Below are positions 36,191 to 44,968 of a DNA stretch of 64,000 nt, piece after piece. Position numbers and translations under genes: made by a program. Under the pieces are notes generated by a model, which was not told the origin of the DNA, did no database searches, and saw only the letters and a list, made by a program, of their open reading frames with translations. The DNA is taken from NCBI GenBank assembly GCA_963740835.1, contig CAVUFH010000001.1:248001-312000 (forward strand), in the 5' to 3' direction. Source of the DNA: CAVUFH01 sp963740835 (GTDB lineage Bacteria > Actinomycetota > Acidimicrobiia > IMCC26256 > PALSA-610). Every line of letters starts with the position of its first letter. Position 1 is the first letter of the stretch.

Positions 36191-37102
36191 TCAGGATGCC
36201 GGCGCGGTCGCGCCGAGCCAGGGCAGATCGCGGCCGAGCATCGTGCTCAGCGCCTCGACCTCCGGCCGGAAACGCTCGGTGAGCTCGGCACGGGTGTCGG
36301 CCGGCATGTCGGGAGCGTCGAAACCGTTGTACGGCCTCGCGTCCACGAGGTGCCGCGCCGGCAGGCCCAGGCGCGCGGTGAGCTCGTCGAGATGCTCCTG
36401 CGGCCGCGCGTAGAACTCTTCGCTGATCCACACGACGAACTGGTCGAGCGGGTAGTGGGCGCGCCAGCGCTCGATCATCGCGACATAGCAACTCTGCGCG
36501 ACGTAGGACTGGTGGCGGTGCGCGAAGCTCACGGAGTCCGGATCCGCGAGGATCCGTTCTTCTTCGCCCCGACAACGATCGGCTTCCGCGGCGACCGCGT
36601 CGGCGAACGACAAGGTCTCGGCGTGCTGGCACCGCTCTTTCCAGTGCGAGAAGGCGCGTTCGACCGGGTCGCGGAACAGCGCGACGACGACCGCGTTGGG
36701 TGCCAGCTGCGCCGCACGTGCCGGCGCGAGCGGGTGGTAGAGGTAGTACGGCGTCGACTCGCCCGCGATCGGTTCGTAACCGAGGCGGCGCCGCGCGACC
36801 GAACGCGCGACGTCCGACGGGAAGTGCGAGCGGTACCAGCGCTCACCGCGGCCGTAGTACGTGCTGAAGAAGTACGTGCCCTTGATGTTCTGAGCTCGCG
36901 GGAAGTTGGGCAGGACGCCCGGGTGCTCCTCGAGGTACTTCCACAACGAGGTGGTCCCGCCCCGCTTCGCCCCGATGACGAGCAGGTCCGGAACTCGCCG
37001 CTGACTCGCGGTCGCGATCCCCCACCGGCGCAACCCGCCTTTGGCTGCGTCGCGGACGCGCTGGATTGCGGCCGGCCGCTCGACGTGCGTGCGCTCGCTC
37101 AT
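36191..37102 (-). CDS. sulfotransferase family protein
   Basis: PAPS-dependent sulfotransferase of the heparan-sulfate type, 303 aa. The 5'-phosphosulfate loop is LLVIGAKRGGTTSLWKYLEEHP, and the 3'-phosphate motif is VVALFRDPVERAFSHWKERC. Start ATG 37100-37102 overlaps the O-antigen-ligase-like gene (ATGA), and the frame stays open further upstream. Together with the second sulfotransferase domain at 62091-62868 it implies a sulfated exopolysaccharide (inference). Confidence 0.85.
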   Translation of the reverse strand: MSERTHVERPAAIQRVRDAAKGGLRRWGIATASQRRVPDLLVIGAKRGGTTSLWKYLEEHPGVLPNFPRAQNIKGTYFFSTYYGRGERWYRSHFPSDVARSVARRRLGYEPIAGESTPYYLYHPLAPARAAQLAPNAVVVALFRDPVERAFSHWKERCQHAETLSFADAVAAEADRCRGEEERILADPDSVSFAHRHQSYVAQSCYVAMIERWRAHYPLDQFVVWISEEFYARPQEHLDELTARLGLPARHLVDARPYNGFDAPDMPADTRAELTERFRPEVEALSTMLGRDLPWLGATAPAS

Positions 37103-38448
37103 GTCACCCACACCATCGGGCGGGTCTCCGGTTCCGGACGGCGCGCCCGCGCCGCGTGCGCGCGGATCCCGAGCCCGGCCGCGATACCGACGAGCGCGAG
37201 CTGCGGCTGCAGCCCGTAGATCGGTACTTGGATGATGAAGACGACGATCGCGACGTGCGACCACAGCGCGATCGGGTTCGGCGCGGGCAGCGTCGCCAAG
37301 AACACCGCGATCATGAAGAGCAGGAGCATGATGAATCCCGGGGCGCCGTACGCGACCATGACGAACCAGACGAGTCCGTGGGTGCCGACATCGCGCCACA
37401 ACCCACCATCGATGGGCGCGCCGTAGCCGACCAGTGGTCGTGATTTCATCGCGTCGAATGCGACCTCGTAGAGCGCGCTGCGAGCCGAGTTACTCTCGCT
37501 CGCGATCTCGAACCGCTGTTGCACCGTGTTGCCCAGCGTGGTGACTGCGAGTGCGCCGAAGATGAAGACGCCCGCGAGCCCGATCGCGATCACGAGCTTC
37601 ACGTTGCCTTGCAACGCGCGCCGCAACGCGACATACGCGAACGCGACGCCGACGCTGAGCCACAAGCCGCGGTTGAGCGACATGATGATCGGCACCAACC
37701 CGATGACTGCGACTGCGACTCCGCACCGACGCCGCCGGGCACTGCCGAGGATGAAGAAGTCGAGCACGAAGAACGGCGTCAAAAGGCCGAGTGTCGAACC
37801 CCAGCCATTCGAGTACGCCATGGGCGCCGCCGGACGGCTCACCTCGTCGGTGACGAGCGACTGGACCTGGGCGAAGTTCCACCGCCCGAGGTCGCGGATG
37901 TAGCTGTTCGAGAACAGCGCGCCCGGAGCCACGCGCTGGATCGGGCTCGGCATCGAGAAGTGCGGCAACGCGATCGCCAGGTAGCCGAACGCGATGAGCA
38001 CGATCCAGAGGATCGAGAGGAGCCGCACGATGCGCGCGCTCGAGACCCGCTCTTCGGTCTCGTTCACCAGCCAGAGCAGACATACGAGCGTCGACGCGAA
38101 GACGAGCAACCGGAACGTCGCCAGCGGGAACTTCCCGGGCGGGAGTTGCAGCATCGTGACCGGGATCCAGGCGACGAGCAGCAGCAACGGGATCGCGGAA
38201 CGCGGAATCACGATCGGCTCGCGCCGCAACAGCAGCTGCGGACCGAACACCAGCGCGGGCAGGATCCAGACGAAGCCGTGGACACCGATCAGGAACGCGA
38301 GCGGCATACCCGCGCAGATCGCCGCGATCGGCCATTCGGGCCGGAGCCACGCGTGCTGCGCATGCGGCTCCCAACTCGCGGCGTCGTGCGACCGCCGCGG
38401 CACCCACGACGACGCCGACTGCGGTGTCCGCGTGGCGATCGCGGTCAT
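37099..38448 (-). CDS. O-antigen ligase/polymerase-like membrane protein
   Basis: 449 aa with about ten hydrophobic segments, from ATG 38446-38448 (ATGA overlap with the next gene). The Wzy/WaaL-type region is present: FILGSARRRRCGVAVAVIGLVPIIMSLNRGLWLSVGVAFAY, with the conserved RG after a cytoplasmic basic loop, and a late segment SARSALYEVAFDAMKSRPLVGYG that matches the family's periplasmic loop motif. It probably polymerises or ligates the lipid-linked repeat unit. A second family member is cut by the right window edge. Confidence 0.78.
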   Translation of the reverse strand: MTAIATRTPQSASSWVPRRSHDAASWEPHAQHAWLRPEWPIAAICAGMPLAFLIGVHGFVWILPALVFGPQLLLRREPIVIPRSAIPLLLLVAWIPVTMLQLPPGKFPLATFRLLVFASTLVCLLWLVNETEERVSSARIVRLLSILWIVLIAFGYLAIALPHFSMPSPIQRVAPGALFSNSYIRDLGRWNFAQVQSLVTDEVSRPAAPMAYSNGWGSTLGLLTPFFVLDFFILGSARRRRCGVAVAVIGLVPIIMSLNRGLWLSVGVAFAYVALRRALQGNVKLVIAIGLAGVFIFGALAVTTLGNTVQQRFEIASESNSARSALYEVAFDAMKSRPLVGYGAPIDGGLWRDVGTHGLVWFVMVAYGAPGFIMLLLFMIAVFLATLPAPNPIALWSHVAIVVFIIQVPIYGLQPQLALVGIAAGLGIRAHAARARRPEPETRPMVWVT

Positions 38449-38984
38449 GACCGAGGGATCTCCTGCCCCCAAACCAGCGCGTCGACCACCGCGGCGATGC
38501 GGGCGATGCCGGGCGGCTCGGGCATATCGGAAGGGTCGAACCGGTAGGTCGAAGGGTTCTCGATCGCTTTGTCGAGGAGCGCGAACAGCTCGTCGCGACC
38601 CTCGGGGAGCTCGATCTTGCCTTCAGATGCGAAGTAGCGGGCGACGTCGACCTGGTTGTTGTCGACGTGCTCGTCGCGCGCGAGCTCGCGCGGCACGCAG
38701 ATGCCGCGCAATCCGTACTCGAGCGCTTCCATGATCGTCGTCGGGCCGGGTGTGAGAAGTACATCGGCGGTGCGCAGCAACTCCTGGAACGCTTCGAAGC
38801 CCAGCATCTGTGTGGCTTCGACGTTCTCGGCGCGCGGCGCGCGCGAGTAGCCGTACTGCACGACGAACCGGGCCTGCCCGGTACGGCTCGTGGCGTACTC
38901 GTCGACCCAGTCCATCAATCGGTTGATGAGGTGGTGGTCGGTGCCCACGGTCACGAGCATCAGCGGCTGATCGCTCATCGTCAC
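38445..38984 (-). CDS. glycosyltransferase, PssE/Alg13-like half
   Basis: 179 aa; donor-binding half of a two-subunit GT-B transferase. MLVTVGTDHHLINRLMDWVD is the Alg13/PssE start, and LLTPGPTTIMEALEYGLRGICVPR is the UDP-sugar-binding motif with Gly-rich loop and acidic residue. The catalytic partner is encoded directly upstream in transcription (38988-39509), 3 bp away, as in rhizobial pssD-pssE and yeast Alg14-Alg13. It most likely adds the second sugar to the lipid-linked primer. Confidence 0.83.
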   Translation of the reverse strand: MTMSDQPLMLVTVGTDHHLINRLMDWVDEYATSRTGQARFVVQYGYSRAPRAENVEATQMLGFEAFQELLRTADVLLTPGPTTIMEALEYGLRGICVPRELARDEHVDNNQVDVARYFASEGKIELPEGRDELFALLDKAIENPSTYRFDPSDMPEPPGIARIAAVVDALVWGQEIPRS

Positions 38985-38987
38985 TCC

Positions 38988-39509
38988 TCAGTACACCGGG
39001 CCGACGAGCAACGCACGGGGGAAGAGCTTCTTCTGCTGCGGCAGCTGCGCGAGGAACAACTCGGTTGCCGGACGACAGAGCCGGGCGTTCATCGTCGCGG
39101 TCTCGATGCGGTCGAGCAGCTCCATGTACACCGTCCGGCACCCGAACGCACGGCCGACCCAGATGAAGGGCAGACCAATCCCGGCACCGTCGGAGAAGAC
39201 GACGTCGGGGCGCTCCTCGCGGATCGTCTTCACCGCGAGCGCGAGGTTGCGGAGCAGGTTCGGGACGTTGCGGGTGACGGGGTGGTGGCCCCAAATCACT
39301 CGCTCGCCCTGCAGCGCGCCCCGCGCGTCCGGCTTGTCGAACGTGACCCATAAGCGCTCACGTTGCTCCCACCACGGGCGCAGGCGGGTCAGGTACGAGA
39401 GGTGTCCACCGGTGGAGCTCACGAAGAGGATCTTGTAGTTCTCGCCCGGTGTGACCACGCGAGACAGCCGGTTGGGCATCCACTTGGGCTGGCGGCGGGC
39501 CACGCTCAC
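38988..39509 (-). CDS. glycosyltransferase, PssD/Alg14-like membrane-binding half
   Basis: 173 aa from GTG 39507-39509, which overlaps the Wzz-like stop as GTGA (an in-frame ATG lies at 39477-39479). KILFVSSTGGHLSYLTRLRPWW is the Alg14 start, and RPDVVFSDGAGIGLPFIWVGR followed by YMELLDRIETATMNARLCRP is the family core. The C-terminus LFPRALLVGPVY is complete. It pairs with the PssE-like gene. Confidence 0.83.
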   Translation of the reverse strand: MSVARRQPKWMPNRLSRVVTPGENYKILFVSSTGGHLSYLTRLRPWWEQRERLWVTFDKPDARGALQGERVIWGHHPVTRNVPNLLRNLALAVKTIREERPDVVFSDGAGIGLPFIWVGRAFGCRTVYMELLDRIETATMNARLCRPATELFLAQLPQQKKLFPRALLVGPVY

Positions 39510-40957
39510 CACCGTCCCGGAACCGGACTCACGACCACGCCGGCCACTTGACCACCCATCGTCGCTACTTCCTCGAGCGCGGCCTCGACGGTGCCGGTAC
39601 GCACCGTCGACGGGTCGAAGCTGACGAGGACGCCGTCGACGAGCGAGTACAACTCCGGCCCCTCTGCCGCGGACTGGATCGGAGCACCGGTGAGGAGCAC
39701 GACGTCATCGATCTCCGCGGCCTCGTCGAGCACCTTGACGAGAGAAGTCGGGTCGATCGAGTCGCCCGAGTAACCGTCGACGGCGCTCCACGGGAGCATG
39801 CGGATGCCGTCCACCTCCTCGAGTGCGCTCGCGTCGAAGTCGGTGCCCGGGTAGTCGGGCCAGATCACGAGCACGCGCCAGTGTGCGTTCGCGAGCGACG
39901 TCGCGACGCCGACGACAAGTTGCGCGGTCGTCGTCGAGCTCTCGACATCCGTGGCCAGAATCTTCTGGAACTTCGGCGGCCGGCTCGGCCACAGCCGGGC
40001 CCGCAGATGCCGGTACTCACTGACCTCGGGCGAGAGCAACGACGCGCGCCGGCGGGCGCCGTGACCGTGCCCGATGTTGACTTCCGCGAGTGGCGGCCGA
40101 TCGAAGATCTCGACGAAGTCCTGGCGCGTCCGCATGTACGGATCCGTGCGCTGGCGGACGAGTGCGGCGACGATGCCGATCATCGCGCCGAGCACCGTCG
40201 TCGCGATCACCACCAGCGCACGCGAGACGCCGGTGCCACCGGTTGGGAGACGGGCGGGCTTGATCACGTCACCGGCGCTCGTGTCGACGGCCGAGACCGT
40301 CGACTTGGCCGACTGCGCGTCGAGCAACCGCGGCCGGATCACGCCGATCTGGCTGAGGGCGCTGGTTGCGGCATCGGAGTTCGGCGACGCCGCGGCGAGC
40401 TGGGCGTTGGCGGTATCGAGCTGCGCGTTCAGTTGCGCGATTTCGGCATCGATGCTCGCGATCGTGTTCTGCTTCGCCTTGTCGTATTGCGATTGCCGGT
40501 AGTCGAGGTACGCGTCGGCGAACGCCTGCGCGCCGGCGCGCGCCTTCTCCGGCGTCGAAGCCTTGAACGTCGGGGTGAGCACGAGCGTGTCCTGCGGCGA
40601 GTTGACCACCGCGGCGCCTTGCGGGCTGTCGACCGTCAGCCGCTTCAGGAGGTCGTTCGGGTCGGCCCCGTTGCGCAGGATCTTCGCGGCGCCCTCCGCG
40701 ACGACAGTGGACGCCATCACGCTCTGCTCGGTTTGTGCGCTCACTCCCCGGGGATTCGTGGTCACCCGCGGGTCGGTGACCACTTGCCGCACGACGACGG
40801 ACGCCGACGAGCTGTAGCCGCTGCCGCGGGTCGCGACGTAGAACGCGCCGAGCAGCGCCCCGATCAGGGCGCAGGCAATGACGATCCGCCGGCGGCGGCG
40901 GATCACCGAGATGTAATAGGCGCTCGTCAGCGCAGGCTGGCTTGTCGTCGGCTCCAC
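39506..40957 (-). CDS. Wzz-like chain-length regulator fused to a degenerate tyrosine-kinase domain
   Basis: 483 aa from GTG 40955-40957, with GAGGAG 5 nt upstream. A Wzz domain begins AYYISVIRRRRRIVIACALI (first membrane segment); the long extracytoplasmic coiled region includes IASIDAEIAQLNAQLDTANA, and the second membrane segment is ALVVIATTVLGAMIGIVAAL. The C-terminal part aligns by position with BY-kinases (KILATDVESSTTTAQLVVGV), but the Walker A Gly-Lys-Ser/Thr is absent, the A' motif is VIWPDYPG and no Tyr cluster ends the protein. It probably controls polymer length without kinase activity. Confidence 0.82.
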   Translation of the reverse strand: MEPTTSQPALTSAYYISVIRRRRRIVIACALIGALLGAFYVATRGSGYSSSASVVVRQVVTDPRVTTNPRGVSAQTEQSVMASTVVAEGAAKILRNGADPNDLLKRLTVDSPQGAAVVNSPQDTLVLTPTFKASTPEKARAGAQAFADAYLDYRQSQYDKAKQNTIASIDAEIAQLNAQLDTANAQLAAASPNSDAATSALSQIGVIRPRLLDAQSAKSTVSAVDTSAGDVIKPARLPTGGTGVSRALVVIATTVLGAMIGIVAALVRQRTDPYMRTRQDFVEIFDRPPLAEVNIGHGHGARRRASLLSPEVSEYRHLRARLWPSRPPKFQKILATDVESSTTTAQLVVGVATSLANAHWRVLVIWPDYPGTDFDASALEEVDGIRMLPWSAVDGYSGDSIDPTSLVKVLDEAAEIDDVVLLTGAPIQSAAEGPELYSLVDGVLVSFDPSTVRTGTVEAALEEVATMGGQVAGVVVSPVPGRW

Positions 40958-40966
40958 CAATGCTCC

Positions 40967-42562
40967 TCAGCTGATCGCGCCGGTGCTGCCGACCACGCCG
41001 GCAGAGACGCGGTGCCGACCCGAGGGCAGGAGCGAACGGATCAGCGTATCCAGATGTACTTCGGCACCGAATCTGCGGAGGGCGACCACGAATCCGATCG
41101 CGCCGACCACCGTTGCGGTCACGAGGCCGGCCGCGGTCGGGCCCAGAACGAGCCAGGAGATCACAGTCGGGACGCCGACACCGACTCCGGCACACACCAT
41201 CGCAGCCCGCACCGCCCCGGACCAAGGATGGACGCCAAGGTCGCGACGGGCCTGGTAGGCCGGCAACGCGGCCGCGATCACGAGGGTGACTGCCCAGGTC
41301 GCCCCGGCCGCGGTGATCCCGAAGTGCGGCACCAGCAGGAAGTTGCCGAGGACGTTGATCCCCACCGCGACGAAGGCGTTGAACAGGCTCAGGCGGCTGC
41401 GGCCGCTCATCAAGATGATCGTGTCCGACGGCCCGAACAGCGACGCGATCAGCATCGCGAACGCCAGCCACACGAGTGCGGGCCCGGCCGCGACGTACTG
41501 GGGCCCGAAGACCTGCAAGAGCGGCGTGGAGAAGAAGATCACGACGAGGTACACGCTCCACGTCAACGCGGTCTGCCACGCGGCGCCGATCGAGTAGATC
41601 TTCGCGGCTTCGACCCGCTTGCGGACCGCGAGCAGCGCGCTGATCCGAGGACCGATCACCTGCATGATCGCCTCGGCGGTGAACAGCCCGATGAGCAGAT
41701 AGCGCGTTCCCGCGGCGTAGATGCCGGCGTCGGTCGTGCCCAGAATCGCCGAGATGATCAGCGTGTCCATCCACAAGACCGCGACCTGGAAGACCTGGCC
41801 GAGCGCGCGCGGCAGGCTGTACGAAGTGAACGAGCGCGCGATTGCCATCGACACGTGCGCGCGTGGTTCCGTGGTCTCGCGCTCGGTCCGGCGCAGCAGG
41901 TGGAAGTACGCGATGCCGGCCGGCAGGACCCAGATCATCTGGACGGCAGCCCACGCGTATGTCGCGGCGACGACGCCGCCGCCGAGCAGCACGACGGCGA
42001 GCACCGCGATCGGCTGCGCGAGCGCACGACCGATCTTCTCGATGCAGACCTGCGGCACCATCGTGTTGAACCCGCGTGTGCCGTAGCAGAGCACCGAGTA
42101 CACCGAGGAGAACGCGACGAATGGTGAAATCGCGCGCAGCACGTCGGTGACCGTCGCGACGTCCTTGCCGCTGGCGAAGATGTCGGCGAGCGCGGGTGCG
42201 AACGCATAGGTGCACACTGCCGCCACCACCGAGGCGCCGAACGACATCGCCACCGCAACTTGGGTGTTGGCACGCAGTTCGTGCTGCTTGCCGATCGCGC
42301 GGTCGTGGCTGATCGTGCGTATCAGCCCGGTCGCCGCACCGAATTCGCAGACCTTCGACAAGATGTTGAACAGGGCGATGGCGACGAGGAAGACGCCGGC
42401 GCCGTTCGCGCCGAGCTGGGTCGTGACGATCCCGAGCAGGAGGAAGTTGCCGAAGCCGTAGACCGCGTTCCCGATCAGGTTGAGCGCGCCACCACGCGCA
42501 ACCTCGGTGATGGCCTGATCCGGCCCGGAATTCGGTGTCGCCTGTGTTGCCGCGGTCTCCAT
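40967..42562 (-). CDS. polysaccharide flippase (Wzx/MATE-like)
   Basis: 531 aa, 12-14 predicted membrane segments. N-terminal EVARGGALNLIGNAVYGFGNFLLLGIVTTQ and the later GANGAGVFLVAIALFNILSKVCEFG are typical of oligosaccharide flippases that move lipid-linked repeat units across the membrane. Its stop lies 9 bp before the Wzz-like start codon. It is the first gene of the minus-strand unit that runs to galE; two GC hairpins precede it. Confidence 0.85.
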   Translation of the reverse strand: METAATQATPNSGPDQAITEVARGGALNLIGNAVYGFGNFLLLGIVTTQLGANGAGVFLVAIALFNILSKVCEFGAATGLIRTISHDRAIGKQHELRANTQVAVAMSFGASVVAAVCTYAFAPALADIFASGKDVATVTDVLRAISPFVAFSSVYSVLCYGTRGFNTMVPQVCIEKIGRALAQPIAVLAVVLLGGGVVAATYAWAAVQMIWVLPAGIAYFHLLRRTERETTEPRAHVSMAIARSFTSYSLPRALGQVFQVAVLWMDTLIISAILGTTDAGIYAAGTRYLLIGLFTAEAIMQVIGPRISALLAVRKRVEAAKIYSIGAAWQTALTWSVYLVVIFFSTPLLQVFGPQYVAAGPALVWLAFAMLIASLFGPSDTIILMSGRSRLSLFNAFVAVGINVLGNFLLVPHFGITAAGATWAVTLVIAAALPAYQARRDLGVHPWSGAVRAAMVCAGVGVGVPTVISWLVLGPTAAGLVTATVVGAIGFVVALRRFGAEVHLDTLIRSLLPSGRHRVSAGVVGSTGAIS

Positions 42563-42590
42563 CGAACTCCGTCGTCCCGCCCGAGACGCC

Positions 42591-42631
42591 GCCCCCGCCC
42601 GGGGCGTCGACCATCGCCCCCGCCCGGGGCG
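42591..42631. repeat. two direct copies of a 16-bp GC hairpin
   Basis: gcccccgcccggggcg is at 42591-42606 and again at 42616-42631. Each copy can fold GCCCC / GGGGC around a 5-6 nt loop. The pair lies between the phosphotransferase-like gene stop and the flippase start on the minus strand, so it may terminate the former or act in the leader of the latter. Confidence 0.7.
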
Positions 42632-42670
42632 ATCACTGCAGTTTACGGGCTCCGCAGGCGCTTCTGAACA

Positions 42671-43854
42671 TCAGGCGTGTGCAAGCAGTGTGAAGATGTC
42701 GGTATCCCGAACGCCCGGATCCGGGTCGGCACCGCGCTGCACCGCGTTCTCGGCGCGCAGGCGGACTTCGAGGCGGTGGAGACGGCGCAGTGCGGCCTGG
42801 GTGTCGGCGTCGAGCCCGAGCCGCCGCAGTCCGGCGGTGGCACGCGTCGCCGCGTCCGCGAACGCGCGGAGAAGGGGCTGAGATCGGGCGACGAACGCGT
42901 CCTGGAAGGAGAAATGCAGCAGGTCGAATCCGAAGGGACGCCCGGGCCGGCTGTACTCCCAGTCCCAGACGTAGAGCCCGTCGGGCGCCTCCGCCATGTT
43001 CCAGGCAACCCAGTCGCCGTGCCAGCGTCCGAAGGGAAGTTCGACTGCGCCGACCTCGATGTCCAGGCGGCCGAGCGCATCCGCCAGACCGGGCGCTTGG
43101 GCATCGAGCGAGCGGGCGGAGCCGACGATCTGCTGCCACCACGGGGAGTTGCGAACCGCGTGCGTTGCAATCGGTCCGTCCAGCGCCGCGACCTCGCGCA
43201 GGGCGAGCACCGGCGGAAGATGCGCGCTCGGGACCCGCTTCGACCGCGCGCGGCAACGGCGCGGTCACGCACAGTTCGAGGTGCTGCCACTGGCCCGCGT
43301 AGAGGAGCCGGGGCACGTGCAACAGATCGGTCGAGGTGGCAGCGACGAGCGCGAGCGCATCCGACTCGGCTCGCACCTGCGTCGTTGTGACGTCGTCCCA
43401 GCCGATCTTGGCGTACGCGACGGGTGTGCCATCGGGCCGGAACAATTGCAGCACCGGCGTGTAGAAGGAGCCGACCCGGCGCAGCCCGGTCGCGAAGGTC
43501 AGCGCCCGCTCGCCGAGCACGTCGCGGAGATGGCCGAGCAGTGTGTCGTCACCCGCCGGCAGTGTGGCGCGGCCCCGTAGCACGACTTCGGGGAGCCCGA
43601 TCGTCCATGCGGCGCCGAGTGCCTGGCGGGCCAACCGCTTCGGCAACGGCCGCAGTCCGCCGTACTCCGACAGCGAGCGTCGCGCCGCGGCACGCGATTC
43701 GAGCGGAACGAGAAACGAGTCGTGACGTGAGAGCGGCACGACGGCAAAGCGCTGTTCGGCACCGGATGCCACCCCTGGTGGCGCCAACGTGTCGCGCGAG
43801 ATGCGCGATCACCTCTGTGCGCGCCCTCGTTCCGGCTGCTTCCAGATCACTCAC
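42671..43854 (-). CDS. aminoglycoside-phosphotransferase-fold protein (APH superfamily), two frameshifts
   Basis: About 394 aa once rejoined. The start GTG 43852-43854 reads MSDLEAAGTRARTEVIAHLA. The frame shifts near 43793 to APPGVASGAEQRFAVVPLSR, and again in a GGG run near 43225 to PSAHLPPVLALREVAALDGP. The catalytic loop is RWHGDWVAWNMAEA (HxDxxxxN-like, here HGDWVAWN) and the metal-binding motif is YVWDWEYS. Members in glycan clusters may phosphorylate sugars or act on other small hydroxyl substrates; the role here is unknown. It lies upstream of the flippase on the same strand. Confidence 0.7.
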
Positions 43855-43988
43855 TCGACGTCTCCATCACGCGCCGACTCCGGCCCGACCGCGGATCGTG
43901 CTTGGTAGCCTGGCACGCTCGTCCGCACGCGGTGCGTGCATCTCGCACGGCTCCATGCGGCTCGCACATCACCCACGGAGCAACGCGG

Positions 43989-44900
43989 ATGACACCGGAC
44001 CTGACCGCCGTGATCTGTACCTACAACCGCCCGGACCTGCTCCGCCGCGCCCTGGCGGCTGTCGAGGCGCAGTCCTATCCGGGCCCTATCGAGACGATCG
44101 TCGTCTTCGACAAGAGCGATCCGGACACCTCTCTCGAGCATGACTCGGGCAATCGCATCGTGCGCACGATCCGCAATGCCGGCACCCCGGGCCTGCCGGG
44201 TGCACGCAACACCGGGTTCGGAGCCGCGACCGCGCCCGTCATCGCGCTGTGCGACGACGACGACGCTTGGCGCCCGGAGAAGACCGCGCATCAACTCGCG
44301 CTCCTCGACGCGCACCCGGAGATCGACGTCGTGTTCAGCGGCATGCGCGCGATGACCGACAAGGGTCCGACGATCCGCATTCCCGACTCCGATCGGCTCA
44401 CCTTGCCCATGCTGCTCGCCGATCGCGTCGCCGATGCCCACATCTCGAGCGCGATGTTCCGTCGCGAGGCCTTGTTCGATCGCATCGGGCTGTTCGACGA
44501 GCAGATCCCGGGGGGCTATTGCGAGGACTACGAGTGGACCCTCCGCGCCGCCCGCGCGACGCAGATGGCGATCGTGCGCGAGCCGCTCGTCGACATCCGT
44601 TGGGGCACCGGCTCGTACTTCTCGGACCGTTGGCGCACGATCGACGACGCGCTCGGCTACCTGCTCGACGAGTTCCCTGAATTCGCGACCGATCCACGCG
44701 GCCTGGCACGGGTCGAAGGGCAACAGGCCTTTGCGCGCGCGGCTGCGGGCGATCGCAAGGAAGCGTGGCCGAAGATCCGCGAGACGTTGCGCCATGACTG
44801 GCGCCAGCCCCGCGCCTACCTCGCCGCGCTCGTCGCGGCCCGCATCGTGAAGCCCGAACGTGTGCTCGCGTTCCTCCAACGCCGCGGTCACGGCATCTAG
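43989..44900 (+). CDS. family 2 glycosyltransferase
   Basis: 303 aa, GT-A fold. The start is ATG 43989 (MTPDLTAVICTYNRPDLLRR) with GGAG upstream. Nucleotide-binding features are VICTYNRPD, GLPGARNTGFGAA and ALCDDDDAWRPEKTAHQL, which holds the DxD. A C-terminal region with GYCEDYEWTLRAARA gives the catalytic ED. No membrane segment is seen, so it works on the cytoplasmic side on the lipid-linked glycan. The sugar donor cannot be told. Confidence 0.86.
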   Translation: MTPDLTAVICTYNRPDLLRRALAAVEAQSYPGPIETIVVFDKSDPDTSLEHDSGNRIVRTIRNAGTPGLPGARNTGFGAATAPVIALCDDDDAWRPEKTAHQLALLDAHPEIDVVFSGMRAMTDKGPTIRIPDSDRLTLPMLLADRVADAHISSAMFRREALFDRIGLFDEQIPGGYCEDYEWTLRAARATQMAIVREPLVDIRWGTGSYFSDRWRTIDDALGYLLDEFPEFATDPRGLARVEGQQAFARAAAGDRKEAWPKIRETLRHDWRQPRAYLAALVAARIVKPERVLAFLQRRGHGI

Positions 44901-44922
44901 CCGCACGCCGGGACGCGCAACC

Positions 44923-44950
44923 GTCGGGCTCCCCGGGTGGAGAGCCCGAC
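44923..44950. terminator. bidirectional terminator hairpin between convergent genes
   Basis: GTCGGGCTC (44923-44931) pairs with GAGCCCGAC (44942-44950) around a 10-nt loop. It sits midway in the 68-bp gap between the glycosyltransferase stop and the GH16 stop. Confidence 0.6.
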
Positions 44951-44968
44951 CGTTCGCCGTGCTCGTGC

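Noticed and set aside
42591..42631. Duplicated GC hairpin as a mobile-element end or attachment site
   Set aside because: Only 16 bp, no transposase or integrase nearby and no target-site duplication.
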